Below, in pieces: positions 8,217 through 15,233 of a stretch of 64,000 bases of DNA. The position numbers and the translations under genes are program-made. The DNA is taken from the NCBI GenBank assembly GCA_963737625.1, contig CAVTTK010000002.1, positions 248,001-312,000 of the forward strand, given 5' to 3'. The first letter of the stretch is position 1. The number at the start of each line of letters is the position of its first letter. The notes beneath the pieces are model-generated. The model was not told the origin of the DNA. It saw only the letters and a program-made list of their open reading frames with translations, and ran no database searches. Origin of the DNA: Bog-756 sp963737625 (GTDB lineage Bacteria; Actinomycetota; Acidimicrobiia; Acidimicrobiales; RAAP-2).

Positions 8217-9620
8217 ATGGACCCCGAGGCTCGTTACCCGGGCCTCGCTGCGCGAGAGGTCCCTGTTCTGTCCACGTTCACCCCTGAATCTGCTGCCGCC
8301 CTAGCCGGGCTGCCCTGGCTCCGGCGACGCCGGGCCGATGCCGCCGCCGCCTTCGCTTCGTCGCCCCTGCCCAGCGAGAAGGACGAGGTCTGGCGGTACA
8401 GCCGGATCGATCAACTGGACCTGGACCGCTACCGGCCGGCCGGGGGCGTTGCCCTCTCGGCCAATGCCCCGGGTCCTTCGCCGTCCGACCGGATCCACTC
8501 GCTGGTGGCCAGCCTGGGGCGGCGATCGGGACTGGTGGTCACCATCAACGGCGTCCTGGCCACCCTGTCGTCGTCGGTGGCCGACGAGCTCCTGAGTCTC
8601 GGCCGAGTCGGCGAGCATCCCGAAGGGGAGCGGCTACTCGGGTCCGTGGTGACCGATCCGGGTGACTTCCTCCTACTGAACGAGGCCTTCGCCGTGGACC
8701 CGCTGGTCGTGGACATCGCCCCGGGCGCCGTGATCGACGATCCGGTGGTGGTCGTGCACGTGGTCAGCGGGGACGGTGGCCAGGCCGTCTTCCCCCGCAC
8801 CCTCGTGCGGGCGGGCGCGTCGTCCCGGGCCGGCGTGGTGGAGATCGTCGTCGACGCCGATGCCGGGCTGCTGGCCGAACTGGCATCGCCCTCCACGCCG
8901 ACCTCGAACCCGGGCGGTGCGGGCACCGGGCGAGGGCATCTGGTCGTGCCGCTCACGGAGATCGACGTGGCCGATGACGCCAGCCTCTCCTTCGTGAGCG
9001 TGCAGGCCCTGGGTGCCGACACCTGGCAGCTGGCCCATCAGGGCAGCACCATCGGGGCGAACGCCACCCTGCAGAGCTTCGCCGTGGCGCTCGGGGGCAG
9101 CTATGCGCGTCTTCGGACGGACTCGGCCCTGCGAGGGGTGTCGGGGACCAGCCTGCTCCGGGCCGCCTTCATCGGACGAGACGACCAGATGCTCGACTTC
9201 CGCACCCTCCAGGACCACCTGGCCCCCCGCACCACCAGCGACCTGTTGTTCATGGGCGCGGTGGCCGACCGTGCCCACTCGGTGTACAGCGGCCTGATCC
9301 GGGTCCGACGGGGTGCGGTCCGGTCCGACGCCATGCAGACCAATCACAACCTGGTGCTGGACGAGGGGGCCCATGCCGACTCGGTGCCCAATCTCGATAT
9401 CGAGGAGAACGACGTGAAATGCAGCCACGGTTCGACGGTCGGCCCCGTGGACGAGGATCAGCGTTACTACCTCGAGTCTCGGGGCGTGGAGCCCGAGGTG
9501 GCCGAGCGCCTCATCGTGGCGGGGTTCTTCGAGAACATCGCCGACCAGGTGCCCATCGGCGGAACCCGGTCGATGGTGGGCCGGGCCCTGGCCGACCGCA
9601 CGGGGGTGGCCGGTGCCTGA
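8217..9620 (+). CDS. sufD: Fe-S cluster assembly protein SufD
   Basis: A SufD of up to 467 residues and SufB's partner in the SufBCD scaffold. The N-terminal helical part has PSEKDEVWRYSRID. The C-terminal beta-helix has HSVYSGLIRVRRGAVRSDAMQTNHNLVLDEGA, CSHGSTVGPVDEDQ (cluster-binding His region) and YYLESRG. ATG 8217 is the only standard start in frame before the conserved part. It overlaps TAAGAT (8213-8218), which looks like a -10, so the mRNA may begin near 8225. CTG 8268, giving an N-terminus of STFTPESAA after an AGAGG, is then a real alternative. The next gene overlaps by 8 nt. Confidence 0.93.
   Translation: MDPEARYPGLAAREVPVLSTFTPESAAALAGLPWLRRRRADAAAAFASSPLPSEKDEVWRYSRIDQLDLDRYRPAGGVALSANAPGPSPSDRIHSLVASLGRRSGLVVTINGVLATLSSSVADELLSLGRVGEHPEGERLLGSVVTDPGDFLLLNEAFAVDPLVVDIAPGAVIDDPVVVVHVVSGDGGQAVFPRTLVRAGASSRAGVVEIVVDADAGLLAELASPSTPTSNPGGAGTGRGHLVVPLTEIDVADDASLSFVSVQALGADTWQLAHQGSTIGANATLQSFAVALGGSYARLRTDSALRGVSGTSLLRAAFIGRDDQMLDFRTLQDHLAPRTTSDLLFMGAVADRAHSVYSGLIRVRRGAVRSDAMQTNHNLVLDEGAHADSVPNLDIEENDVKCSHGSTVGPVDEDQRYYLESRGVEPEVAERLIVAGFFENIADQVPIGGTRSMVGRALADRTGVAGA
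8244..8256 (+). other. Small hairpin at the sufD 5' end
   Basis: CTCGC and GCGAG form a perfect 5-bp stem around a TGC loop. It lies between the putative -10 (8213-8218) and the possible CTG start at 8268, just before the AGAGG that could act as ribosome binding site. It may simply be GC-rich coding sequence. Confidence 0.25.
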
Positions 9621-9954
9621 GTCCGCGGCCGTGGGCGACGGGGGAGTGGTCCGCCTCTGCGGCCGCGATGACCTGGTGCCCGGCCAGGCCCGCCGTTTCG
9701 ACGTGGCCGGCCTGCGGGTGGCGCTCGTCCGCATCGAGGACGACTTCTATGCCGTCGGTGACCGGTGCAGCCACGAGGACTACTCGTTGGCCGATGGCGA
9801 GGTGTGGCCGGACGAGTGCGAGATCGAATGCGCCAAGCACGGATCGACGTTCGATCTTCGGACCGGGGAGCCGTGCTCGCTTCCAGCCACTCGGTCGGTG
9901 CCGGTCTACGAGTTGGTCGTCGAGGGTGACGACGTCTCGGTGGTGGTCCCGTGA
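9613..9954 (+). CDS. Rieske [2Fe-2S] ferredoxin of the suf operon
   Basis: A 113-residue single-domain Rieske protein. The cluster ligands are Cys52 and His54 (CSHEDYSLADG) and Cys73 and His76 (CAKHGSTFDL), with the usual closing TGEPCSLPATRSVPVYELVVEG. GTG 9613 overlaps the end of sufD by 8 nt and the 3' end overlaps sufC by 4 nt, so it is translationally coupled within sufD-Rieske-sufC. Soluble Rieske ferredoxins in SUF operons are thought to donate electrons to cluster assembly; that role here is inferred from position. It lacks membrane segments. Confidence 0.92.
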   Translation: MPESAAVGDGGVVRLCGRDDLVPGQARRFDVAGLRVALVRIEDDFYAVGDRCSHEDYSLADGEVWPDECEIECAKHGSTFDLRTGEPCSLPATRSVPVYELVVEGDDVSVVVP

Positions 9955-10691
9955 GTGCCGGCGAGTTGGTCATCGAGGAGCTGCGGGCCGGTGTCCCTGG
10001 ACGCGAGATCCTCCGCGGGGTGACCCTGACCGTGCGCAGTGGCGAGGTGCACGCGGTGATGGGCCCGAACGGCTCGGGGAAGAGCACCCTGGCCCACGTC
10101 CTCATGGGACGACCGGGCTACGAGATCCTGGGGGGGACCGTCACCCTCGACGGTGTCGACATGCTGTCCCTGCCAACCTGGGAGCGGGCGCGGGCCGGGC
10201 TCTTCCTGGCCATGCAGCACCCCATCGAGGTGCCCGGGGTGTCGTTGGTGACGTCGTTGACGGCGTCGCGTCCCGTGGTCGCCGTGGACGGGGCCGGCGC
10301 ATCCGGCGTGGAGGTCCGCCTCCGCGACGAGGCCCGACGTATCGGCTTCGACCAGCGCTTCCTCACCCGTCCGCTCAACGTCGACCTGTCGGGCGGGGAA
10401 CGCAAGCGTAATGAGACGCTCCAGCTGGGCGTCCTCCGACCCCGGTTCGCCATCCTGGATGAGATCGACTCCGGTCTGGATGTCGACGCCCTGGCCGCCG
10501 TGGGCCGCCGGGTCGAGGAGGCCACCACGGAGTGGGGTCTGGGAGTGCTGGCCATCACCCACTTCCGCCGACTACTCGATGTGCTCCGTCCCGACGTGGT
10601 CCACGTCCTCTCGGACGGCCGGGTGGTGGCCACGGGCGGGAGCGAGCTGGCCGAAACCGTGGACCAGACGGGATACGCGGCCTACAGCTGA
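9951..10691 (+). CDS. sufC: SufC-type ABC ATPase, divergent paralogue (SufC1)
   Basis: A 246-residue ATPase with Walker A GPNGSGKS (38-45), signature DLSGGERKRNETLQ (about 145-158), Walker B AILDEIDSGLD and the switch His in ITHFRR. These SufC features indicate a role driving the SufBD scaffold. Compared with the second SufC at 14345-15127, it reads FLAMQHP instead of the FLAFQ form, LGVLRPRFA instead of the LQMAILEPELA form, and DLSGG instead of GFSGG, so it is the less canonical copy. GTG 9951 overlaps the Rieske stop (GTGA). It closes the plus-strand suf run. Confidence 0.93.
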   Translation: MSAGELVIEELRAGVPGREILRGVTLTVRSGEVHAVMGPNGSGKSTLAHVLMGRPGYEILGGTVTLDGVDMLSLPTWERARAGLFLAMQHPIEVPGVSLVTSLTASRPVVAVDGAGASGVEVRLRDEARRIGFDQRFLTRPLNVDLSGGERKRNETLQLGVLRPRFAILDEIDSGLDVDALAAVGRRVEEATTEWGLGVLAITHFRRLLDVLRPDVVHVLSDGRVVATGGSELAETVDQTGYAAYS

Positions 10692-10775
10692 GAGGGTCGG
10701 CGGAGCGCTTCCGCGGCGACGGCCACCGGACCAGGGCGGCACCTCGGAGCAGCCCTCGGTTGGTAGCGTCTGCCC

Positions 10776-12422
10776 ATGGCTCCTCGAGATCGTCGGCGGG
10801 GTGGCGCCCACAGCGCCCCCCGGAAGGGCCGGAGGTCAACCGATCTGCCACCGGATGCGCCCGAGCCGACCTCGGCGCACGCCCCGGTCGACCCCGAGCC
10901 CCGATCATCGGCCGGACCGGCCGATCGGAGCGGGGCCGCCACGGTGCCGGCCCCTTCGTTCGGCGGCCCGTCCGGGGCCACGCCCACCGGAGGCGTGCCC
11001 GTACTCGGACGCGATGTTCCCCTCGGCGACCAGACGGGGGAATCGTTCTTCGGATCGTCCATTCCTGCGGTGACCGGGGCCACGGCGGCGACCGCCGGCG
11101 CGGCGGCCGGAGCCTCCGCCCCCGATCACGGCGTGGCCCTGAGCCGCAAGGAGCGCCAAGCCGGTCGCCGGTCGTCGGCCGCCGGCGGGGGCCAGGGCGG
11201 GAGCGGCAACGGACGGACGGGAGGCCCGGCGGGGGGAGGCGGAGGAGGGAAGGGTCGGAAGAAGAAGCGCACGTGGCTCGACCGGGTGCTCCTCGGAGCC
11301 ATCATCGTGGTGGCGTTGGCCCTGGTGGGCATCGGCTCGGGGTGGGCGTACGTGACCTACCGGTTCAACCAGGTCCAAAAGGTCACGGTCCGGCACCTGA
11401 AGAAGGCTCCGGTGGGTGAGCCGTTCAACGTCCTCCTCATCGGTTCCGACTCCCGTGTGGGCGAGAGTGCCGCCGATGCCGCCCACTTCGGGAACCAGTC
11501 CACCGCCGGCGGCCAACGCAGCGACGTGGTGAAGATCGTCCACATCGTCCCGGCCACCGGTCAGGTCAGTGTGCTCTCGATCCCCCGCGACACCGTGGTC
11601 AGCGTGGCCGGGGACACCAGCGAGATCGGGAAGTACAACCGGATCAACGCCACGTACAACACCGGCCCCGATCAGCTGGTCCAGACCATCGAGGCCAACT
11701 TCGGCATCCCCATCGAACACGTCGTGCAGGTCGATTTTGCCGGATTGCGGGGGGCGGTAGATGCCATCGGTGGGATCAAGGTCAACTTCCCGTACCCGGC
11801 GAAAGATGCCTACACCGGACTCAACATCACCCAGACGGGCTGTCAGGTGGTCAACGGGGGGTACTCACTGGCCCTGGCCCGAAGCCGCCATTACGAGTAC
11901 TACAAGAACGGGTACTGGCAGTACGACGGCACCAGTGACTTCGGACGGATCCAGCGACAGAACGCCTTCCTCAGGGCCGTCATCAATCAGGCCGAGACCA
12001 AGTACAACCCCCTCACCCTGAATGCCTTCATCGGTTCCGTGGTCCAGGGGGTGACGGTCGACTCCACGTTCACCGTGAGCGACCTGCTCTCCCTGGCCCA
12101 CGAGTTCCACTCCTTCTCGTCAACGTCGTTGGCCACGGCCACGCTCCCGACCTTCTCGCAGTACTCGTCGGAGTTCGGCTACCTGGGAAGCGTGCTGTAC
12201 GTGCAGGAGCCTCAGGCCGCCGAGGTCATCAACCAGTTCCTCGGAGGTCCTCCGGACTCGACGATCACCCCGCCGCCGGGCCCGTATGGCACGGTCTCGA
12301 CGACCACCACCACGTCGACCTATCCACCAACCACGGTGCCGGGCCACTCAACCCCGGGCACGTCGGCCACATCGAGCACGACGACGAGCATCGAAACCGA
12401 CTTCGACCCCACCCCCTGCTGA
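10776..12422 (+). CDS. LytR-CpsA-Psr (LCP) family cell-wall glycopolymer ligase
   Basis: A 548-residue LCP protein. A long disordered cytoplasmic N-terminus (Pro/Gly/Ala-rich, basic near 150-165) precedes one membrane helix at about 170-192 (LLGAIIVVALALVGIG). The outside LCP domain follows with GSDSR (Asp near 225), SIPRDTVV (Arg271) and RIQRQNAFLRAV. LCP enzymes transfer lipid-linked glycopolymers to peptidoglycan. The last about 50 residues are a Thr/Ser/Pro tail. TAGCGT (10764-10769) lies 6 nt before the ATG without a Shine-Dalgarno, so leaderless translation is likely. Confidence 0.9.
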   Translation: MAPRDRRRGGAHSAPRKGRRSTDLPPDAPEPTSAHAPVDPEPRSSAGPADRSGAATVPAPSFGGPSGATPTGGVPVLGRDVPLGDQTGESFFGSSIPAVTGATAATAGAAAGASAPDHGVALSRKERQAGRRSSAAGGGQGGSGNGRTGGPAGGGGGGKGRKKKRTWLDRVLLGAIIVVALALVGIGSGWAYVTYRFNQVQKVTVRHLKKAPVGEPFNVLLIGSDSRVGESAADAAHFGNQSTAGGQRSDVVKIVHIVPATGQVSVLSIPRDTVVSVAGDTSEIGKYNRINATYNTGPDQLVQTIEANFGIPIEHVVQVDFAGLRGAVDAIGGIKVNFPYPAKDAYTGLNITQTGCQVVNGGYSLALARSRHYEYYKNGYWQYDGTSDFGRIQRQNAFLRAVINQAETKYNPLTLNAFIGSVVQGVTVDSTFTVSDLLSLAHEFHSFSSTSLATATLPTFSQYSSEFGYLGSVLYVQEPQAAEVINQFLGGPPDSTITPPPGPYGTVSTTTTTSTYPPTTVPGHSTPGTSATSSTTTSIETDFDPTPC

Positions 12423-12460
12423 GCGGGGACGCCCTCTGACCAACGGAACCTCCGCCGCCA

Positions 12461-12473
12461 AGCCGTGACGGCT
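12461..12473. terminator. Weak hairpin between convergent LCP and sufU genes
   Basis: AGCCG-TGA-CGGCT is a 5-bp perfect stem in the 56-nt gap between two converging genes. It has no T-tract, so it is only a weak candidate for a bidirectional terminator. Confidence 0.25.
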
Positions 12474-12478
12474 CCGGA

Positions 12479-12985
12479 TCAGGCGATGGCCTCGTGCTCG
12501 TCGAGCCCCTGGGCCAGCGTGTTCCAACTGAGTGTGGCGCACTTGATGCGTACGGGAAACTTGACCACACCCTGGAGGGCAGCCAGCTCACCCAGCGCGT
12601 CGATGTCGACGGCCTCGGGCTCGATCATCTCGACCTCGGCGCCGTCGGAACCTGCGACACCGGCCGAGGGAAGGGTGGACTCGTGAATGGACATCATGCC
12701 CTTGAAGGTCCGGATGAGGTCGCGGACCTCGGGGACGGGCTTGCCCTTCACCGCAGCCGACATCAGGGAGGCCGACGACTGGCTGATGGAACAGCCGCTG
12801 CCGGCGATCTTGATGTCGGAGACCACGCCGTCGTGGACCTCGAGGGTGACGACGATCTCGTCACCGCACAGTGGGTTGAATCCCTCGACCCGCTGGGCCG
12901 GTGGCGAATCCAGCTCGCCCCGGTTCCTGGGCGACCGATAGTGGTCCAGGATGATCTCGCGGTAGAGGTCCTCCAGGCCGGGCAT
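12479..12985 (-). CDS. sufU: SufU-type Fe-S assembly / sulfur-relay protein
   Basis: A 168-residue SufU/IscU-family protein. Zinc and sulfur ligands are visible: Cys40 in NPLCGDE with Asp42, Cys65 in GSGCSISQ, and Cys149 in IKCATLSW. The insertion between the second and third Cys is as expected for SufU rather than IscU. SufU accepts sulfur from SufS and passes it to SufBCD. ATG 12985 is preceded by GGAGGG with 9-nt spacing; the frame is open further upstream but that part is not conserved-looking. It follows sufS by 115 nt on the same strand. Confidence 0.95.
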   Translation of the reverse strand: MPGLEDLYREIILDHYRSPRNRGELDSPPAQRVEGFNPLCGDEIVVTLEVHDGVVSDIKIAGSGCSISQSSASLMSAAVKGKPVPEVRDLIRTFKGMMSIHESTLPSAGVAGSDGAEVEMIEPEAVDIDALGELAALQGVVKFPVRIKCATLSWNTLAQGLDEHEAIA

Positions 12986-13100
12986 CAGCGTGTTCCCTCC
13001 GACACCGGGTAGGGGACGATCCCGCTCGGAGCGGCTCCACGGCCACCGGACCCACGACGATGCTGACGATGTCCCACCACGCCAGAGTACCGCTCCACCC

Positions 13101-14357
13101 TCACGCGAAGAACGCCCCGGCGGCGGCCAGTGCGTCGGCCAGTGCATCCACGTCGGACTCGTCGTTGTAGAGGGCGAACGAGGCGCGGGCCGTGGCGTTG
13201 ACCCCGAGTCGCCTCATCAACGGCTTGGCGCAGTGGTGACCGGCCCGTACGCACACCCCGTACTGGTCGAGGATCTGGGAGATGTCGTGGGGGTGGAGGT
13301 CCCGGAAGGCGAAGGACAAGACGCCGCCCCGGGAGGCCGGGTCGAAAGGTCCGAAGATCCGGAGGTCGTCGCCGAAGCGCTCCTGCAGAGTGGCCATGGC
13401 GTAGCTGGTCAGCGAGATCTCGTGCTGACGCACGGCATCCATGCCCACGGCGGTGAGATAGTCGACCGCCGAACCCAGGCCGATGGCCTCGGTGATGGGT
13501 GGGGTACCGGCCTCGAAGCGCCACGGGATGTCGTTGGGCGTGAAGCCGTCCTTGCGCACATCGAGGATCATCTCGCCCCCGCCGAGGAACGGGGGCAACT
13601 CGGACAGCAACTCGCTACGACCCCACAGCACGCCGATGCCGGTGGGGCCGAGCATCTTGTGGGCGCTGAAGGCCAGGAAGTCCACCCCGAGCGCTGACAC
13701 GTCGGTCGGCAGGTGGGGCACCGACTGCGCCCCGTCCGCCACCACCACGGCACCCGCGGCGTGGGCCACCTCGGCGATGCCGGGGATGGGGTTGAGTGTC
13801 CCCAGCACGTTCGACATGCACGTGACACCGACCAGCTTTGCCCCGTCCACCAGGGACTCGAGGTCGTCGAGGACCAGTCCGCCGTCGTCGTCCACCGGGA
13901 TCCACCGGATGGTCAGCCCGCGCTCGCGGGCCAGCATGTGCCAAGGGACGATGTTGGCGTGGTGCTCCATCTCGGTCAGCACGATGGTGTCACCCTGGCC
14001 CAGATGGGTGCGGCCCCAAGTGTGGGCCACCAGGTTGAGGCCTTCGGTGGCGTTCTTGGTGAACACCACCTCGCGGGCGGGGTCGGGGGCGCCGATGAAG
14101 CGTCCCACCGTGCGCCGGGCCGCCTCGAAGCGTCGCGTGGCCTCCTCGGCGATGGCGTAGACCCCCCGATGCACGTTGGCGTGCGTGGTCTCGTCATACT
14201 CCCGCATGGCGTCGAGCACCTGGACCGGGCGCTGGGCCGAGGCCGCCGAGTCGAGGTAGGTGATCGGATGTCCGTTGACCTCCCGGGCCAGCAGGGGGAA
14301 GTCCTTGCGGAGCCTGGCCACGTCCAGGCGGTGGCGGGTGTCGTTCAGTGGCGCCAT
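13101..14357 (-). CDS. sufS: Cysteine desulfurase SufS
   Basis: A 418-residue class II cysteine desulfurase. The PLP lysine is Lys234 in SAHKMLGPTG and the sulfur-carrying Cys is Cys376 in RAGHHCAKP. Other family marks are YLDSAASAQRP (35-44), TKNATEGLN (100-108) and EMEHHANIVPW (129-139). It would remove sulfur from cysteine, giving alanine and a persulfide for SufU. Its start overlaps the 3' end of sufC2 by 13 nt, so the two are translationally coupled. It does not look fused or truncated. Confidence 0.96.
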   Translation of the reverse strand: MAPLNDTRHRLDVARLRKDFPLLAREVNGHPITYLDSAASAQRPVQVLDAMREYDETTHANVHRGVYAIAEEATRRFEAARRTVGRFIGAPDPAREVVFTKNATEGLNLVAHTWGRTHLGQGDTIVLTEMEHHANIVPWHMLARERGLTIRWIPVDDDGGLVLDDLESLVDGAKLVGVTCMSNVLGTLNPIPGIAEVAHAAGAVVVADGAQSVPHLPTDVSALGVDFLAFSAHKMLGPTGIGVLWGRSELLSELPPFLGGGEMILDVRKDGFTPNDIPWRFEAGTPPITEAIGLGSAVDYLTAVGMDAVRQHEISLTSYAMATLQERFGDDLRIFGPFDPASRGGVLSFAFRDLHPHDISQILDQYGVCVRAGHHCAKPLMRRLGVNATARASFALYNDESDVDALADALAAAGAFFA

Positions 14358-15127
14358 GCGTCGTACCCTTCGGTCTCCAGGGACATCGCCAACTCCGGCC
14401 CTCCCTCGGCCACCACGACTCCGTCGACCAACAGGTGTACCCGATCAGCGGCCAGTTCGTCGAGCATGCGCTGATAGTGGGTGATGACCAGTACGCCCAA
14501 CTCTGGTCGTGCCCCCCTGACCGTGTGGACACCCCGGGCCACGGTGCGGAGCGCGTCGACGTCGAGGCCCGAGTCGGTCTCGTCCAGGATGGCCAGTTCC
14601 GGCTCCAGGATGGCCATCTGCAGGATCTCGTTGCGCTTCCTCTCCCCTCCGGAGAAGCCGTCGTTCAGGTGACGCTCGCCGAAGGCCGGGTCCATGCCCA
14701 GCTTCTCCATCCACTCCATCATCATCAGGCGGACCTCGAGTACCGAGAGGTCCATGCCCCGGCGGGCCGAGAGGGCCTGACGCAGGAACTGGATCACGGG
14801 CACGCCGCCGATGGCCTCCGGTTCCTGGAAGGCGAGGAAGATGCCGGCCTTGCCCCGCACGTCCGTGGGCCATCCGGTGATGTCCTCGCCCCGGAATCGG
14901 ATGGCACCGGCCGTGACCTCGTAGGCCGTGTTACCCAAGAGCACGTTGGCCAGGGTGGACTTGCCCGAGCCGTTGGGACCCATGAGCGCATGGACCTGGC
15001 CCGCCTCCACCGTGAGGTCCACCCCCTTGAGGATGGGGGCGCCCTCCACCGACACGTGCAGCCCCTCGATCTGGAGGAGGGGCGGGGTCGGGACCGGGTC
15101 CGGGGAGGCCGGGGCGTCGATGGGCAC
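14345..15127 (-). CDS. sufC: SufC ATPase, canonical copy (SufC2)
   Basis: A 260-residue SufC with Walker A GPNGSGKS (about 50-57), FLAFQEPEAIGGV, the SufC-type signature GFSGGERKRNEILQM, AILEPELAILDETDSGLD and ITHYQRML. These match well-studied SufC proteins more closely than the plus-strand copy does. Having two sufC genes, each in its own suf operon, is unusual. The start is GTG 15127; TACTAT (15135-15140 on the reverse strand) lies 7 nt before it with no Shine-Dalgarno, so leaderless initiation is likely. It heads sufC2-sufS-sufU. Confidence 0.95.
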   Translation of the reverse strand: MPIDAPASPDPVPTPPLLQIEGLHVSVEGAPILKGVDLTVEAGQVHALMGPNGSGKSTLANVLLGNTAYEVTAGAIRFRGEDITGWPTDVRGKAGIFLAFQEPEAIGGVPVIQFLRQALSARRGMDLSVLEVRLMMMEWMEKLGMDPAFGERHLNDGFSGGERKRNEILQMAILEPELAILDETDSGLDVDALRTVARGVHTVRGARPELGVLVITHYQRMLDELAADRVHLLVDGVVVAEGGPELAMSLETEGYDAWRH

Positions 15128-15134
15128 GTCTTCG

Positions 15135-15227
15135 ATAGTAGCCGGATTCTGTAGTTTCTCCTACGGGTATAGGGGGAATCCGGTGGGTGCCCGGAATTGA
15201 GCATGTCACCAGGTCGGCCGGTACGGT
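15135..15227. promoter_or_regulatory. Divergent promoters between sufC2 and debranching enzyme
   Basis: On the minus strand TACTAT (15135-15140) stands 7 nt before the sufC2 GTG. On the plus strand TTGAGC (15197-15202) and TACGGT (15222-15227), 19 nt apart, form a promoter whose -10 is 6 nt before ATG 15234, so that mRNA should be leaderless. Between them GTATAGGGGGAAT (15167-15179) repeats the element over the sufB start region with one mismatch. Confidence 0.5.
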
Positions 15228-15233
15228 ACCCCC

